From Roseibium limicola (GTDB lineage Bacteria; Pseudomonadota; Alphaproteobacteria; Rhizobiales; Stappiaceae), in NCBI RefSeq assembly GCF_017313085.1, contig NZ_JAFLNF010000003.1:186001-250000 (forward strand): a stretch of DNA of 64,000 nt, in the 5' to 3' direction. A program made the translations under genes and the position numbers. Each line of letters starts with the position of its first letter. Within the stretch, counting starts at the first letter, position 1. Shown here one piece after another: positions 54,087-63,432 of this stretch. The notes under the pieces were generated by a model that did not search any database, had not been told where the DNA came from, and saw nothing but the letters and a program-made list of their open reading frames with translations.

Positions 54087-55322
54087 ATGTTCCGAACCAG
54101 TTCTCCGCCTGCCATTCACCCGCCCTCTGGTTCCCGGAGCCCGCTCGAGGTCACAGAACCGTCCGAGCTGCTGAAATCGGCGACCGAACTCTTTGCTGCC
54201 CGTGCAAATCATACGCAGCACGAAGTCACCATCTTCCGAGAGCTGGCGATGAACCTCCTGCCGCAAACGCCTGTCGAGGTGCGCAGGACCATGGCCAAAC
54301 GGCTGATGTCGCACCCAACGGCACCACGGGATGTCTTGCTGGCCCTGGCTGGCGATACGGACACCGCAGTCTCCTTTCCGCTGCTGCGCAACATGGACCA
54401 TATTCCGACGCAGATCCTGGTTGAGCAGGCCGAAAGAGGACCTGACAGCTTGCGCCGGACCATCGCCGAGCGACATGAACTGGCGCCTGATGTCATTGAT
54501 ACCCTCATGCGCCACTCCGGGACTGGGGTCATCGAGATCCTGCTGCTGCGCTCCGACCTGCGGCTGACGGAATCCCAAATAGATACGCTGCTCAAGCGGC
54601 CCGACGGCAAAAGCGGCTTCGGCCAGCTGATGCGCAACCGCGCGCCGTTAAGCGATAGTCAGCTGATGGGACACTTTCTCCATTTGTCGGCACCGGAGCG
54701 AAACCAGGCGCTGGCTGCAGCAGAACTGCTGACTCTGACGGAAATGGCCCGCAAAGGCCTGACACGACCGATCCGCCCGGTGTTCAAATCGTCTGTTCTG
54801 ACCATCTTGCGCGAGTGCGCCATGGCGCCGGGGCCGGAGCTGTTCACCGCCGAACTTTGCTACGCCCTGCGCCTTCCTCGGCCTTTCGTCCAGCGCATCA
54901 TCTCTGCCGATGATGGACAAACGCTCGCAATCGGCTTGAAGGCTATCGGCTTTGAGGTGGAAGACGCTTCGCGCATTCTCGTGCGCATGTTGGGGGATCG
55001 GATGCCTCTGAGCGAAATCAAGGGCCTCCTGCGACTCTATGCAAGGGTCAGCCATGGTGCCGCCATGACATTGGTCGACCGTTGGATCGGCGTCGAAGCC
55101 CCCGACAAAAACCTTCATCGCAAGGGCATCGCCGAAGCTGCGGTCGAAGAAGCCATGTCAGCAGCGACGACGATTGCCGAAACCAGACCGGCAAGAGTGG
55201 CAAGCCCCTATCAGGAGACCTCTCGCCCTGCGGCCCGCCAGGCCGGATCATCGGAGCGCGACGGTAAAGAGCATCCCTGGAAAGAAATCGCAGAGATCGA
55301 GAATCTGCTCAAGTTCGGTTGA
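54087..55322 (+). CDS. DUF2336 family protein (copy 3)
   Basis: A 411-residue helical protein. The DUF2336 part (about 30-280) shows HEAT-like repeats: LAMNLLPQTPVEVRRTMAKR, LMSHPTAPRDVLLALAGDTD, AVSFPLLRNMDHIPTQILVE, RHELAPDVIDTLMRH. The C-terminus is polar. GAGAG precedes the ATG. TTAA-N7-CTAA at 53999-54013, a near CtrA box, lies about 75 bp upstream. Function unknown; one of three in the window. Confidence 0.85.
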   Translation: MFRTSSPPAIHPPSGSRSPLEVTEPSELLKSATELFAARANHTQHEVTIFRELAMNLLPQTPVEVRRTMAKRLMSHPTAPRDVLLALAGDTDTAVSFPLLRNMDHIPTQILVEQAERGPDSLRRTIAERHELAPDVIDTLMRHSGTGVIEILLLRSDLRLTESQIDTLLKRPDGKSGFGQLMRNRAPLSDSQLMGHFLHLSAPERNQALAAAELLTLTEMARKGLTRPIRPVFKSSVLTILRECAMAPGPELFTAELCYALRLPRPFVQRIISADDGQTLAIGLKAIGFEVEDASRILVRMLGDRMPLSEIKGLLRLYARVSHGAAMTLVDRWIGVEAPDKNLHRKGIAEAAVEEAMSAATTIAETRPARVASPYQETSRPAARQAGSSERDGKEHPWKEIAEIENLLKFG

Positions 55323-55343
55323 AGCGGTTATCGTTGCCCGATT

Positions 55344-55757
55344 TCAGAACTTGAAATAGCTGTTGGGGTCGTCTTCGGGCGGCCCCTTTTGCGTTTCGTC
55401 GGATGCGTCGTCAGGCCCTTCCCCCGCAACCAGGGGCAAGTCGACCAGGCCATCCCGCGCCTCAATTTCAACGGCCCAGAAATCCGGATCCATCCGCGCT
55501 TCACTGGCAAGGCGGGCGGCGATTTCCTCCGGCTTCACCAGGCTCAGGACCTTTTCAAACAATCGGCCATCGGGGGCCTCTTCAAACCAAGATTGCGGAG
55601 CAGGACCGTAGAAATCACTGGTGCCATCCAGACGATCGACAATGATGAAAATCGCGCCGGCCTCTAAAGCGCCCCGCCGCTTCAAAGCAGCGAAGCCGCC
55701 GGCTCCCATGACCCGTCGGATCAGCGCAGAGATGAAAAAATCGGATGTGATACGCAT
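55344..55757 (-). CDS. DUF1491 family protein
   Basis: A 137-residue protein with the DUF1491 pattern: MRITSDFFISALIRRVMGAG, ALEAGAIFIIVDRLDGTSDF and YGPAPQSWFE. The acidic C-terminus with GEGPDD is variable. The family is alphaproteobacterial and of unknown function. The start at 55757 matches the conserved N-terminus; the upstream extension does not. It converges with the DUF2336 gene. Confidence 0.86.
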   Translation of the reverse strand: MRITSDFFISALIRRVMGAGGFAALKRRGALEAGAIFIIVDRLDGTSDFYGPAPQSWFEEAPDGRLFEKVLSLVKPEEIAARLASEARMDPDFWAVEIEARDGLVDLPLVAGEGPDDASDETQKGPPEDDPNSYFKF

Positions 55758-55855
55758 GGATCCAGCCAGTTCCCGGACAGACGCTAACGGTCGGTTAAAA
55801 AGCACTGAAAGGTCAGCGCCAGTTGCGACCGGTGTACTTGCTGAAGGTCACTTGG

Positions 55856-56659
55856 TCAGTTGACCTTCTTGCCGCTGACGAGCTCAAGACGGGCAACGAC
55901 GGCGTCGGACGGGTCGCCGGTCAACGGCAACCCCCGGTCCAGCTCAAACCTGCGAATGGCCGTGGAGGTATTTTCGCCCATCACACCGTCCGCCACAAGG
56001 GGACCATACCCAAGGTCAGACAGAAGTGCCTGGATCTGGGACAACCGGCGTTGCGCCGGGCTCATGACGACAGCGGGTGGCGTGGGAATGCTGGCGGTGA
56101 TTTCCGGTTCGGGCGGAGAACGCAGCACCGGTGCACTTCCCGCAGAAGTATCACGCACCGCCGGACCCGGTTTCGGTCGCGGAATTGGGGCCTGCGGTTC
56201 ATCCGGAATTGGTCCCTGTAGGGCAATCATCGCCAGAAGCGCTTCGCTGGGTTCTCCCGTCTCCATTATTCCCTGCAAACGCTGGAAGTGGCGGATAGAC
56301 CGTTCGGTTGCCGGCCCCTCGATGCCATCGAGCGGCCCTTCATACAGGCCAATGCGGCGGAGATCTTTCTGCAGATCCAGTACCAGAGCCGAAACCACAG
56401 GAGCTTCCACCGAGCGCCATCCGTCAGGATCTGACGCGGGCTGCTCGACGGCCCGGTCTCGGGTAGAAAACAAGGGCGCAGGGTGGCGATCCGTCTGGAA
56501 TCCGACGGCGTTCGCAACAATCAAGCATCCTGTCAGCACCATGACGACCGTGCCGCCAGCCGCAACCGGATTGTCACGTGCCATGCTTCCCGCACGGGTG
56601 GATACCCCGGCAGAGTGAGCCTTTGAATTCTCTTCCTGTTTTTGCCGCCGTCGCGCCAT
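55856..56659 (-). CDS. Membrane-anchored protein with two peptidoglycan-binding domains
   Basis: A 267-residue protein. An N-terminal charged segment, one membrane helix (about 35-52), then two PG_binding_1 repeats: DLQKDLRRIGLYEGPLDGIE with GPATERSIRHFQRLQ, and QIQALLSDLGYGPLVADGVM with GENTSTAIRRFELDRGL, separated by a Pro-rich linker. It probably tethers the inner membrane to the cell wall. 99 bp upstream of the DUF1491 gene on the same strand. Confidence 0.88.
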   Translation of the reverse strand: MARRRQKQEENSKAHSAGVSTRAGSMARDNPVAAGGTVVMVLTGCLIVANAVGFQTDRHPAPLFSTRDRAVEQPASDPDGWRSVEAPVVSALVLDLQKDLRRIGLYEGPLDGIEGPATERSIRHFQRLQGIMETGEPSEALLAMIALQGPIPDEPQAPIPRPKPGPAVRDTSAGSAPVLRSPPEPEITASIPTPPAVVMSPAQRRLSQIQALLSDLGYGPLVADGVMGENTSTAIRRFELDRGLPLTGDPSDAVVARLELVSGKKVN

Positions 56660-56752
56660 TGCCGTCCTGTTTTACTCCGCTGCAGCGCCCCTATGAAGTG
56701 CGGGGCTATCGCTGATTATTCAACATCTTATTGCGTGTCCAGGCCAGCCGGA

Positions 56753-58798
56753 TCAAGCCGTCTTGGACAATAACTGCTTCTGACTTTTTTGCACGTCGGA
56801 TCCGCCGGATCCATCCGTCTTTAAGGAACGCTCCGTCAGACCGCGTGACTGAGCCACGGCGCGTGCAGCGAGCGCACTCATAGGCTTTGTCTGGGACAGG
56901 TTGGCAGCCGTCCCCCGTGCCTGCATCTGAGCGGGATCCATCGCGGCCAGCGCTTCTGCGACGGCCGGAGTGATCTGGCCGGCGCCCTGCTCGGAGCGCT
57001 GCGTCGGTGCCCCCAGCGGCAGACGAACGCGGGCTGTCGTCCCCTGGTTTTTCTGGCTTTCCAGCTCCAAAGCCCCGCCATGCAACGCGCACAACCCCTT
57101 GGCAATGGAGAGACCCAGTCCGGCTCCTGGAATTGTCAGCTTGCTGCCATCAGAAGAAGACGCCGCGGTCTGTTGGGCGCACCGGACGAAAGGTTCGCCA
57201 ATACGGGCGAGATCATCAACGCTGATACCGCAGCCGTTATCCCGCACTTCGAGCAGCACATCACGGTCTTCGACCTTCGACGTCAATGTGACGCGGCCCC
57301 CAGGGTTGGAAAACTTAATGGCATTGCCAAGCAGATTGATCAGAACCTGGCGCAGAGCCTGCGCATCGGCAGCCACCACCGGGTAATTCGCACGCGGTGC
57401 CAGATAAAGCGTCAGATCACGCTCCATTGCCAACGGCTGCAACATGGCGATGCAATCCTCAGCCAGGGATCTGAGGTCGACGGGCTCAATGGTCAGACGA
57501 CGGGTTCCGTTTTCGAGAACCGAGCTGTCCAGCATATCTTCTACCACCTGCAACAGGTGACGCCCGGAGCGGTTGATCAAGTCGGCATAAGACTGCTGCC
57601 GCATGGCATCCAGGCCCGGAGCCGGTTTGCGCAAAAGATCCGAGAAACCGATAATGGCGTTGAGGGGCGTGCGCATTTCATGCGCCGCAGTCGAGATGAA
57701 CCTTGCCTTGTCCTGTGTTGCCGCACCGGCCTGCGCATAGGCAGCTTCCAGCTTTTGGGCCATCTCCTGACTGGCGCTGTCATCACGCAAACTGACGAAC
57801 ACCGCCGGCTCAGCATATGGGGTGGCTTCCATTTCCCGCAGGAACTGCAAACGGAATGGCATGTAATCCGCCCGCCCAGCCTGGCCAGGTGTCGTCGCCC
57901 CACGACGCAGGCGCACCGTCAGCTCACGGGTGCCCTTGCCTTCCCGCGCATCCGCAAGGGCGCTCAGGTATCCCGGTCGATCACTAACGAGAACACGGTC
58001 AAACAACCAGTCACCGCGAATCTGATGCCGGGCAAGACCAAGAAGCTCCGGCAAGGACCCGGAGACAATCTCGGCGGACCCGTCTTGACGCAGCCGACAG
58101 GTCACATCGCGCGACAGCTGACTGATCTGGCGGACTTTCTGCTCACCAGCCGCAGCCCGATCGGCCTGACGCGATTGGGCAAGGCTAAGGCGCAGGGCCA
58201 GAACCATCATGTAAAGGGTGGCACCGGCGCCGATCAAAACCGTACCCAGCGTTTCATAGCCATGCGGCAAGCCATGAACCAGCCAAGCCGGAGCTGCAGG
58301 CAGCAGCGCAAGGGTGGCCAGCATTGCAGCACAGAGCCCCGCAGCCGACCAGATGATACGGCGCGAGCCCGAGAGGGCGGCCTCCATCGGCACGACCGCC
58401 AGCCAAACGAGGGCAAACGACGTCAGCCCACCACTCATCCAGGCAATCACGGTCAGGAAAAGCGCAAAGGCTGTGGAGGACGCTCCATAGGCGCGGGGTA
58501 AGTCACCCGTCTGACTGAGATAGAGCGCAATCGGCAAATGGCTGAGAAGCCAGGCGCAGCCGACTACCACTGCCAGATTCGGCGGGGTCGAAAGCGCCAG
58601 ATGCAGCGGAAGCAGGAAAAGTGCAGCCGCACCGGCAGAAAAACATCCTGCAAGGAAAAGACGATGGCGCGGAGCCTCCGTCGTGTCTGTCTGGGCACTG
58701 GGGTGCACACGAGTATCCAGATGGCTCAACCAGGCCCGCGAAAGGCGGGAAACGGCGGCTGGCACTGCAGGAACAGGGTGCGACAAGGATCTACGCAA
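56753..58798 (-). CDS. Sensor histidine kinase, polytopic with PAS-like domain
   Basis: A 681-residue kinase. Five or six membrane helices (about 45-210) precede a PAS-like segment (about 230-335), the HisKA domain with phospho-His in STAAHEMRTPLNAIIGFSDL, and an ATPase domain (NLLGNAIKFSNPGG, DNGCGIS, GAGLGLSIAKGL). The C-terminal 80 residues are unconserved. The arrangement resembles the PleC/DivJ-like kinases of the alphaproteobacterial cell-cycle phosphorelay, though no receiver gene is adjacent. The start is a TTG, so the exact N-terminus is uncertain. Confidence 0.88.
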   Translation of the reverse strand: MRRSLSHPVPAVPAAVSRLSRAWLSHLDTRVHPSAQTDTTEAPRHRLFLAGCFSAGAAALFLLPLHLALSTPPNLAVVVGCAWLLSHLPIALYLSQTGDLPRAYGASSTAFALFLTVIAWMSGGLTSFALVWLAVVPMEAALSGSRRIIWSAAGLCAAMLATLALLPAAPAWLVHGLPHGYETLGTVLIGAGATLYMMVLALRLSLAQSRQADRAAAGEQKVRQISQLSRDVTCRLRQDGSAEIVSGSLPELLGLARHQIRGDWLFDRVLVSDRPGYLSALADAREGKGTRELTVRLRRGATTPGQAGRADYMPFRLQFLREMEATPYAEPAVFVSLRDDSASQEMAQKLEAAYAQAGAATQDKARFISTAAHEMRTPLNAIIGFSDLLRKPAPGLDAMRQQSYADLINRSGRHLLQVVEDMLDSSVLENGTRRLTIEPVDLRSLAEDCIAMLQPLAMERDLTLYLAPRANYPVVAADAQALRQVLINLLGNAIKFSNPGGRVTLTSKVEDRDVLLEVRDNGCGISVDDLARIGEPFVRCAQQTAASSSDGSKLTIPGAGLGLSIAKGLCALHGGALELESQKNQGTTARVRLPLGAPTQRSEQGAGQITPAVAEALAAMDPAQMQARGTAANLSQTKPMSALAARAVAQSRGLTERSLKTDGSGGSDVQKSQKQLLSKTA

Positions 58799-59127
58799 GC
58801 TACTCTACCCGGGCCTGAACAAGGCCCTGAACTCCAAGGATTTGAGGCTATTGTCGCCGTCAGCACTTAAGGAACGATAAAGGATAAAATTTTCCTGCTA
58901 TTTTTCCATTAGTTTCATAGATTTCAATGACTTGGTCCAAATTCGATAAAAATTTAGTCAAAACTGCGTAAAACTTGGCTCAAATACCTGTTTCATTTGA
59001 TGAAAATTGCTCCAAGCAGGTCAACGCGGCTTTGGGATGTGATTGCTAGGGTGGCCTCAATCAAAAAGGAATGCGGCCCGACAAGAGGCACACATCCAGA
59101 CTGAAGTTGAATTTAGAGGGCGGCACC
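58799..59127. other. AT-rich divergent promoter region
   Basis: A 328-bp gap between the divergent kinase and DUF5330 genes. It is markedly AT-rich from about 58870 to 59000 and presumably carries both promoters. No operator or terminator was identified. Confidence 0.4.
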
Positions 59128-59745
59128 ATGTTCTTTCTTTTGAGAACGGCATTTTGGCTTACGATCGTACTGGCGTTGATCCCCTTGGGGGCTCCGCAGA
59201 CACCTGATGCACCGGAAACACCGGGCGTCGATCCGGTTTCCGCATTCTTTGCGGCCCAGGAAACTGTCTCTGACATTGGCGGTTTCTGTTCGCGAAACCC
59301 CAATGCCTGTGAGACTGGCGGCCACGCCATGACCGCGATCGGCACACAAGCTGTTGCCGGCGCAGGCATCGTGTTTGCCTATCTCGACCGCACCTTCTTC
59401 GACGGAGCCGACCGCTCCGCCACTCCTGCAACGCTTCCGGAGGCACCCGCCACCTTGCCTGCTCCTGAGCTTGCCGATGCGTCCGGCGGCGCTCCTGGCA
59501 TCCTCAAGGCACTGGGTGAGACCTTTGTCACCGGATCACTGCCTTCTTCCCCGGCTGCCGCAGCCAAACAGGCAGGCACTCTGACCCGTCAGGACCTTGC
59601 TCTCCCTTGGGATGGCAAAGTCGATGACCGGGCCCAGACGCGCCCCACACAGGCTGCGCAGCGGGCTCCAATTGGGCTCCCTAAGCCCAATCCTCGCGCC
59701 GGCATGTCCGGTCGTGGTGCCGGCTCTCAAGCAGGCAATGCCTGA
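59128..59745 (+). CDS. DUF5330 family protein
   Basis: A 205-residue protein. It begins MFFLLRTAFWLTIVLALIPL, one membrane helix, followed by AFFAAQETVSDIGGFCSRNP and NACETGGHAMTAIG, the signature of DUF5330 with its two Cys. The C-terminal two thirds are Pro/Ala-rich and probably disordered. GAGGGCGG lies before the ATG; an in-frame start 57 bp upstream is rejected. Function unknown. Confidence 0.85.
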   Translation: MFFLLRTAFWLTIVLALIPLGAPQTPDAPETPGVDPVSAFFAAQETVSDIGGFCSRNPNACETGGHAMTAIGTQAVAGAGIVFAYLDRTFFDGADRSATPATLPEAPATLPAPELADASGGAPGILKALGETFVTGSLPSSPAAAAKQAGTLTRQDLALPWDGKVDDRAQTRPTQAAQRAPIGLPKPNPRAGMSGRGAGSQAGNA

Positions 59746-59845
59746 ACTGAGAGACGGCTGTTTGCGCCCCCGCTTGATGCGGCTCCCTGGTCTTCTGACC
59801 AGCTGCCGTTGACAACGGAAAACCTTGAGCGGATTTTGTGCCGCT

Positions 59846-59890
59846 ACGCCGTAGATGGAAAGCTGCCCTTCCCATCTACGGCGTTTTTTA
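59846..59890 (+). terminator. Rho-independent terminator of the DUF5330 gene
   Basis: ACGCCGTAGATGG at 59846-59858 pairs with CCATCTACGGCGT at 59872-59884 (13 bp), followed by TTTTTTATTTTT. A strong intrinsic terminator on the plus strand, about 100 bp after the DUF5330 stop. Confidence 0.9.
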
Positions 59891-60007
59891 TTTTTCAGCC
59901 GTTTCTCCGCCAAAGACACCAAAACATCGGCCCTGGCCATTTGCATCCCCGGCTCTCGGGGCTATATCACGGGCGAGACGAACTTCGACGATCGAGCACA
60001 GGCCGCC

Positions 60008-60439
60008 ATGACACATTCCCTGGACGACATTCTTGAGAGCTTTGAATTCCTCGATGACTGGGAAGACCGCTACAAGTATCTGATCGACCTTGGTCGGGAG
60101 CTGCCGCCCCTGAGCGATGACGAGAAGACCGAGGTCAACAAGGTTCGTGGCTGTGTTTCCCAGGTATGGCTTGTAAGCGACGTCAGCGAAGGCTCGGACA
60201 ATGTACCCGTCCTCACCTATCGCGGCGACAGCGACGCGCTGATCGTTCAGGGGCTGGTGGCCATCGTCCTGGCGACATACTCCGGCAAATCGGCACGCGA
60301 AATCCTGGAAACCGACATTGAGGCGATCTTTGCCAAGATCGGCTTGCAAGAGCACCTCACTCCGCAACGCTCCAATGGCCTGAAATCCATGGTTGGCCGG
60401 ATCCGCACGGACGCCAACGCCGTTTTGAAAGCCGCCTGA
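60008..60439 (+). CDS. sufE: SufE-family Fe-S cluster sulfur acceptor
   Basis: A 143-residue protein that accepts persulfide sulfur from the SufS desulfurase in Fe-S assembly. Features are FEFLDDWEDRYKYLIDLGRE, the active Cys49 in VRGCVSQVWL, and LTPQRSNGLKSMVGRIR at the end. The ATG at 60008 is chosen since the frame open from 59855 adds unrelated residues. It stands away from other suf genes. Confidence 0.94.
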   Translation: MTHSLDDILESFEFLDDWEDRYKYLIDLGRELPPLSDDEKTEVNKVRGCVSQVWLVSDVSEGSDNVPVLTYRGDSDALIVQGLVAIVLATYSGKSAREILETDIEAIFAKIGLQEHLTPQRSNGLKSMVGRIRTDANAVLKAA

Positions 60440-60473
60440 ACACGCCTGCCGCAAATAACAGGACGCCTTTGCT

Positions 60474-61382
60474 TTAACCGCGCCAGATACGCAGCCGGGT
60501 TTCTGCCTTGCCTTGCGCCGTCAAGCCATAGGCATCCGCGAGGCACGACAAGGCAATCTGCAAGACGATTTTCGCCGAACGCGCGGGCCAGCCTCGCTCC
60601 GCCTCGACGGTTTCCAAACCCTTCAGCGAGCAACAGATATCCACCACCAGTTTTGAGAGCACCGGCGGCAATTGCTCAAGGACCCGCTCGGTCCTGTTGC
60701 GCGCCGCAATCACCTGATCCGTGAGATCTGCCGAATTGCCTCGGCCACCTCCACCACCGCTGATGCGCTCCATGCGCCAACCGCCAGCGTATTGCGACAT
60801 CAAGCCACCGAACTCGTAGTCGGATCGCAGTTTTTCGCCGGCGACGACTTGATGTTCCTGCAGCAGCGGTTGGCCTTTGCGGTCACGGCGGCGGGCCAGC
60901 CATGCCAGCGGGCTCTCCGCCAGATTGAGCGTCGGCAATTGCCCCCCGTCTGCTTCTGCTGCAGGCCTAGGCCCTGCCAGGTCCTGAGAGGCTGCACCGG
61001 TTGATGCCGCTTGCATGATCCTGGTCGTTGGGCCAGCCCCTTCCCCGCCGCTCAATGCACGGCGCAGCGCTTGCTTGCCAATGGAACTCAGACACAGGCT
61101 TCTCAGACTGCAAGCAGCACTGTTGCCCAAAGCCTCTTGCTTGGCTCCTCTTTTTGCGACCAAAAAGCCAGCTGCCAGCAAGGCGTCAACCAGAGCCGCA
61201 TCCAGGGGTGCGCCAGAGGGACTTCCCTCCCGTGCCAGCAGCCACTTCGGGTCACCTGCATGCCGATCTACCTGAATGATATGCCGCCCCTTGACCGCCA
61301 GACGGCGCAACAGAGGTGCGCTCTGCGCTGCGAGACTTGAATGGGCGCTTGAAGCTCCTGAACTTGCTTGATCTGTTTGCAT
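60474..61382 (-). CDS. DUF6456 protein
   Basis: A 302-residue protein. The N-terminal half has a winged-helix-like stretch (LLRRLAVKGRHIIQVDRHAG) and the C-terminal half has the DUF6456 pattern: SPLAWLARRRDRKGQPLLQE, HQVVAGEKLRSDYEFGGLMS and LVVDICCSLKGLETVEAERG, WPARSAKIVLQIALSCLADA. The family probably binds DNA, and is common in Alphaproteobacteria. It starts 13 bp after the upstream DnaA-like gene, with which it forms an operon. Confidence 0.8.
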   Translation of the reverse strand: MQTDQASSGASSAHSSLAAQSAPLLRRLAVKGRHIIQVDRHAGDPKWLLAREGSPSGAPLDAALVDALLAAGFLVAKRGAKQEALGNSAACSLRSLCLSSIGKQALRRALSGGEGAGPTTRIMQAASTGAASQDLAGPRPAAEADGGQLPTLNLAESPLAWLARRRDRKGQPLLQEHQVVAGEKLRSDYEFGGLMSQYAGGWRMERISGGGGGRGNSADLTDQVIAARNRTERVLEQLPPVLSKLVVDICCSLKGLETVEAERGWPARSAKIVLQIALSCLADAYGLTAQGKAETRLRIWRG

Positions 61383-61395
61383 CTTTACGCACTCC

Positions 61396-61893
61396 TCAAT
61401 TCGAATTGGCAGGATTTGCAGTGGTCGGCTTGGGCAAGGGCGTCACAAGCACGATCTCAGGTGCGCGTTGCCCTTGCAGAAACGGATCGCGGCGCAGCGA
61501 GATCAGCTCTTCTATGTGATTGACGAGACCATCAAAGAACGGATCCTCGCGCCGATCTTCCACCTCACGGCAGGCATAGGAGGCGGTGGAGCGGTCTCTT
61601 TTGTAACGTTCAGCCACCTGAGCGATGGTCAGGCCGATTTCAACGTGAGCGAGATACATCACCAGCTGACGGGCTTCCGCCACATCCGCCCGGCCACGCG
61701 TCGCAAGATAGATCTCTGCTGGTTCGATCATATAAGCGCGGGCAACATACCCTTCCAGCAGGTGGAGATGCGCCTTGCGCTGAACGTCAAAGCGACGCTC
61801 CCGCAGTCGCGCCTCCGGCAACGATTTCGGGAGGGAAGCAAACGGCGGCTCGGTGCTGAGACACACGACGGGAGCGTGACGGTATGCATTCAT
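61396..61893 (-). CDS. DnaA-domain-IV-like helix-turn-helix protein
   Basis: A 165-residue protein. Residues 50-130 resemble the DnaA C-terminal DNA-binding domain (RADVAEARQLVMYLAHVEIG, LTIAQVAERYKRDRSTASYA), including the R-D-R-S-T recognition segment related to D-H-T-T-V of DnaA. There is no ATPase domain. GGAGG lies 7 bases before the ATG at 61893. It precedes the DUF6456 gene, and such pairs occur in other Hyphomicrobiales. Role probably transcriptional. Confidence 0.85.
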   Translation of the reverse strand: MNAYRHAPVVCLSTEPPFASLPKSLPEARLRERRFDVQRKAHLHLLEGYVARAYMIEPAEIYLATRGRADVAEARQLVMYLAHVEIGLTIAQVAERYKRDRSTASYACREVEDRREDPFFDGLVNHIEELISLRRDPFLQGQRAPEIVLVTPLPKPTTANPANSN

Positions 61894-62118
61894 GACAATC
61901 CTCCAACACGGATGCGACGGTAGGCTTATTTTCCTATATTTTATCAATCAATCGTAGGTTGGGGATAAGTTTTACAATATCCTTAAATTGCAAATCCGCA
62001 ATTTTACCCGCGCCTAACCAAGTCCACACAAGGCACTGAAATTATGAATGGATTGAGGATGCGTGAAAAACCCAGCGCAAAACACGACTGCGCGCTCCGC
62101 GTGCATGCGAGGGAAAAG

Positions 62119-62150
62119 CAAAAAAGCCGCCCCTCTCAGGACGGCTTCTT
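62119..62150 (-). terminator. Rho-independent terminator of mucR
   Basis: On the minus strand AAGCCGTCC-TGAGA-GGGGCGGCTT followed by TTTT forms a stem with one G-G or slipped base and a loop of five. It lies about 75 bp after the mucR stop codon. Confidence 0.82.
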
Positions 62151-62226
62151 AAAACATGACATATGTGCCTGACCGGCACCCTGTTTTTCATCTGCCCACG
62201 GGCAGTGCAACAGAGGCGTTTCCGGT

Positions 62227-62646
62227 TTAGCGGGCGGCGCGCTTGCGCTGCTGGCCGAGGCCCATCTTCTTGGCAAGCTCGGACCGCGCTGCGGCGTAGT
62301 TCGGAGCAACCATCGGGTAGTCCGGACCAAGGTCCCACTTCTCGCGGTACTCTTCCGGCGTCATGTCGTAATGCGTGCGCAGGTGGCGCTTCAGCGACTT
62401 GAACTTCTTGCCGTCTTCCAGACAGATGATGTAGTCCGGCATGACCGACTTCTTGATCGGCACTGCTGGCTTCAGCGGCTCCGGCTCAGGCTCGATCGAA
62501 GCATTGGCGGTGTGCTGCAGAGCGCCGTAAACTTCGTTGATCAGACCAGACAGTTCAGTTGCCGCAACAGTATTGTTGCTGACATAAGCAGAAACAATAT
62601 CCGCAGTGAGATCAATAAGTGTCGTGTCCACCGGGTTGTCTGTCAT
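62227..62646 (-). CDS. mucR: Ros/MucR zinc-finger transcriptional regulator
   Basis: A 139-residue global regulator. A helical N-terminus (oligomerisation in the family) precedes the prokaryotic zinc finger with Cys75, Asp78, His88 and His92 ([20 protein letters not shown]), where Asp replaces the second Cys as in known MucR homologues, and the [12 protein letters not shown] region and GLGQQRKR tail. MucR binds AT-rich promoter DNA and represses exopolysaccharide, motility and virulence genes. GGTGGAAG precedes the ATG. AT-rich DNA on both sides fits autoregulation. Confidence 0.96.
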   Translation of the reverse strand: MTDNPVDTTLIDLTADIVSAYVSNNTVAATELSGLINEVYGALQHTANASIEPEPEPLKPAVPIKKSVMPDYIICLEDGKKFKSLKRHLRTHYDMTPEEYREKWDLGPDYPMVAPNYAAARSELAKKMGLGQQRKRAAR

Positions 62647-63069
62647 CTTCCACCTGTTTTGTCTCAATGTCAGGAATTTTATTCCTAAACGCCTGGCAAG
62701 CTGCTTAAATCGCTAGAGGCCGCAAATAACGGATACTTCCAACGGGCAATGATCAAAATGATTCTACTTGGCCGGCAACGATTTCGCCCTTATATCCGGG
62801 CTCAAGGAGACCGACAACCCCTCAGCACTAATAATTACTGCAAATTACCAAATATCATCTTGTTAACCTGAAATAATGCAGCCATTAACGAACTCATTCC
62901 GTGCAATAATGACGTTACGAAAAAGAGGATTGGTACCGGGTTCACCTGAGATCCTCAACAACCTCTAGTTTTCGGACCCCAGACTCACGTAAACGTCAAC
63001 TAAACGCGTTCTACTCAGCGGCACCAAAGGTTGCTGCGCAGCATGCGCGCACTGACCGCGCGTTCTGCG
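62647..63069. other. Intergenic region between mucR and the antiporter operon
   Basis: About 420 bp without a credible gene. It has AT-rich tracts near 62826-62880, as expected of MucR target DNA, and presumably carries the mucR promoter. The mnh operon ends into it from the right, and no clear terminator was found there. Confidence 0.4.
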
Positions 63070-63432
63070 TCAGGTTCGTCCCTTTGTAGTTTCTTCCGGA
63101 CGATAGACCTTCTGCAGTTCATCCACCTTCGTCTCCGCACAAGGCCGATAGCCGGCAATGTACGCGGCTCGCGCCAGAAGATGCGCGGAAATAGGCGCAG
63201 TCAGCAAAAAGAACACCACGCCAGCCAGAGCGCGGGTCACCACGTCCAGCTCGTGGGCGTAGACCGCCAACGCGAGCAAGGCCAAGCCCGACCCCAACGT
63301 TCCGGCCTTTGAGGCCGCATGCATGCGCATGTAAACGTCATTCAGGCGCAAAAGCCCAATCGATCCAACCAGGGCAAACAGCGCCCCCAGCACCAGCATC
63401 AACCCTACAATGATGTCAAATACTCCGTTCAT
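63070..63432 (-). CDS. mnhG: Na+(K+)/H+ antiporter subunit G (MnhG/PhaG)
   Basis: A 120-residue membrane subunit with three helices (about 3-27, 43-60, 68-88): [20 protein letters not shown] is the hallmark of MnhG/PhaG. The Mrp/Pha complex exchanges monovalent cations for protons. The ATG overlaps the mnhF stop (ATGA). Last gene of the operon. Confidence 0.95.
   Translation of the reverse strand: MNGVFDIIVGLMLVLGALFALVGSIGLLRLNDVYMRMHAASKAGTLGSGLALLALAVYAHELDVVTRALAGVVFFLLTAPISAHLLARAAYIAGYRPCAETKVDELQKVYRPEETTKGRT

Noticed and set aside
57080..58501. Plus-strand open frame of 473 codons
   Set aside because: Antisense to a histidine kinase with all boxes in place.
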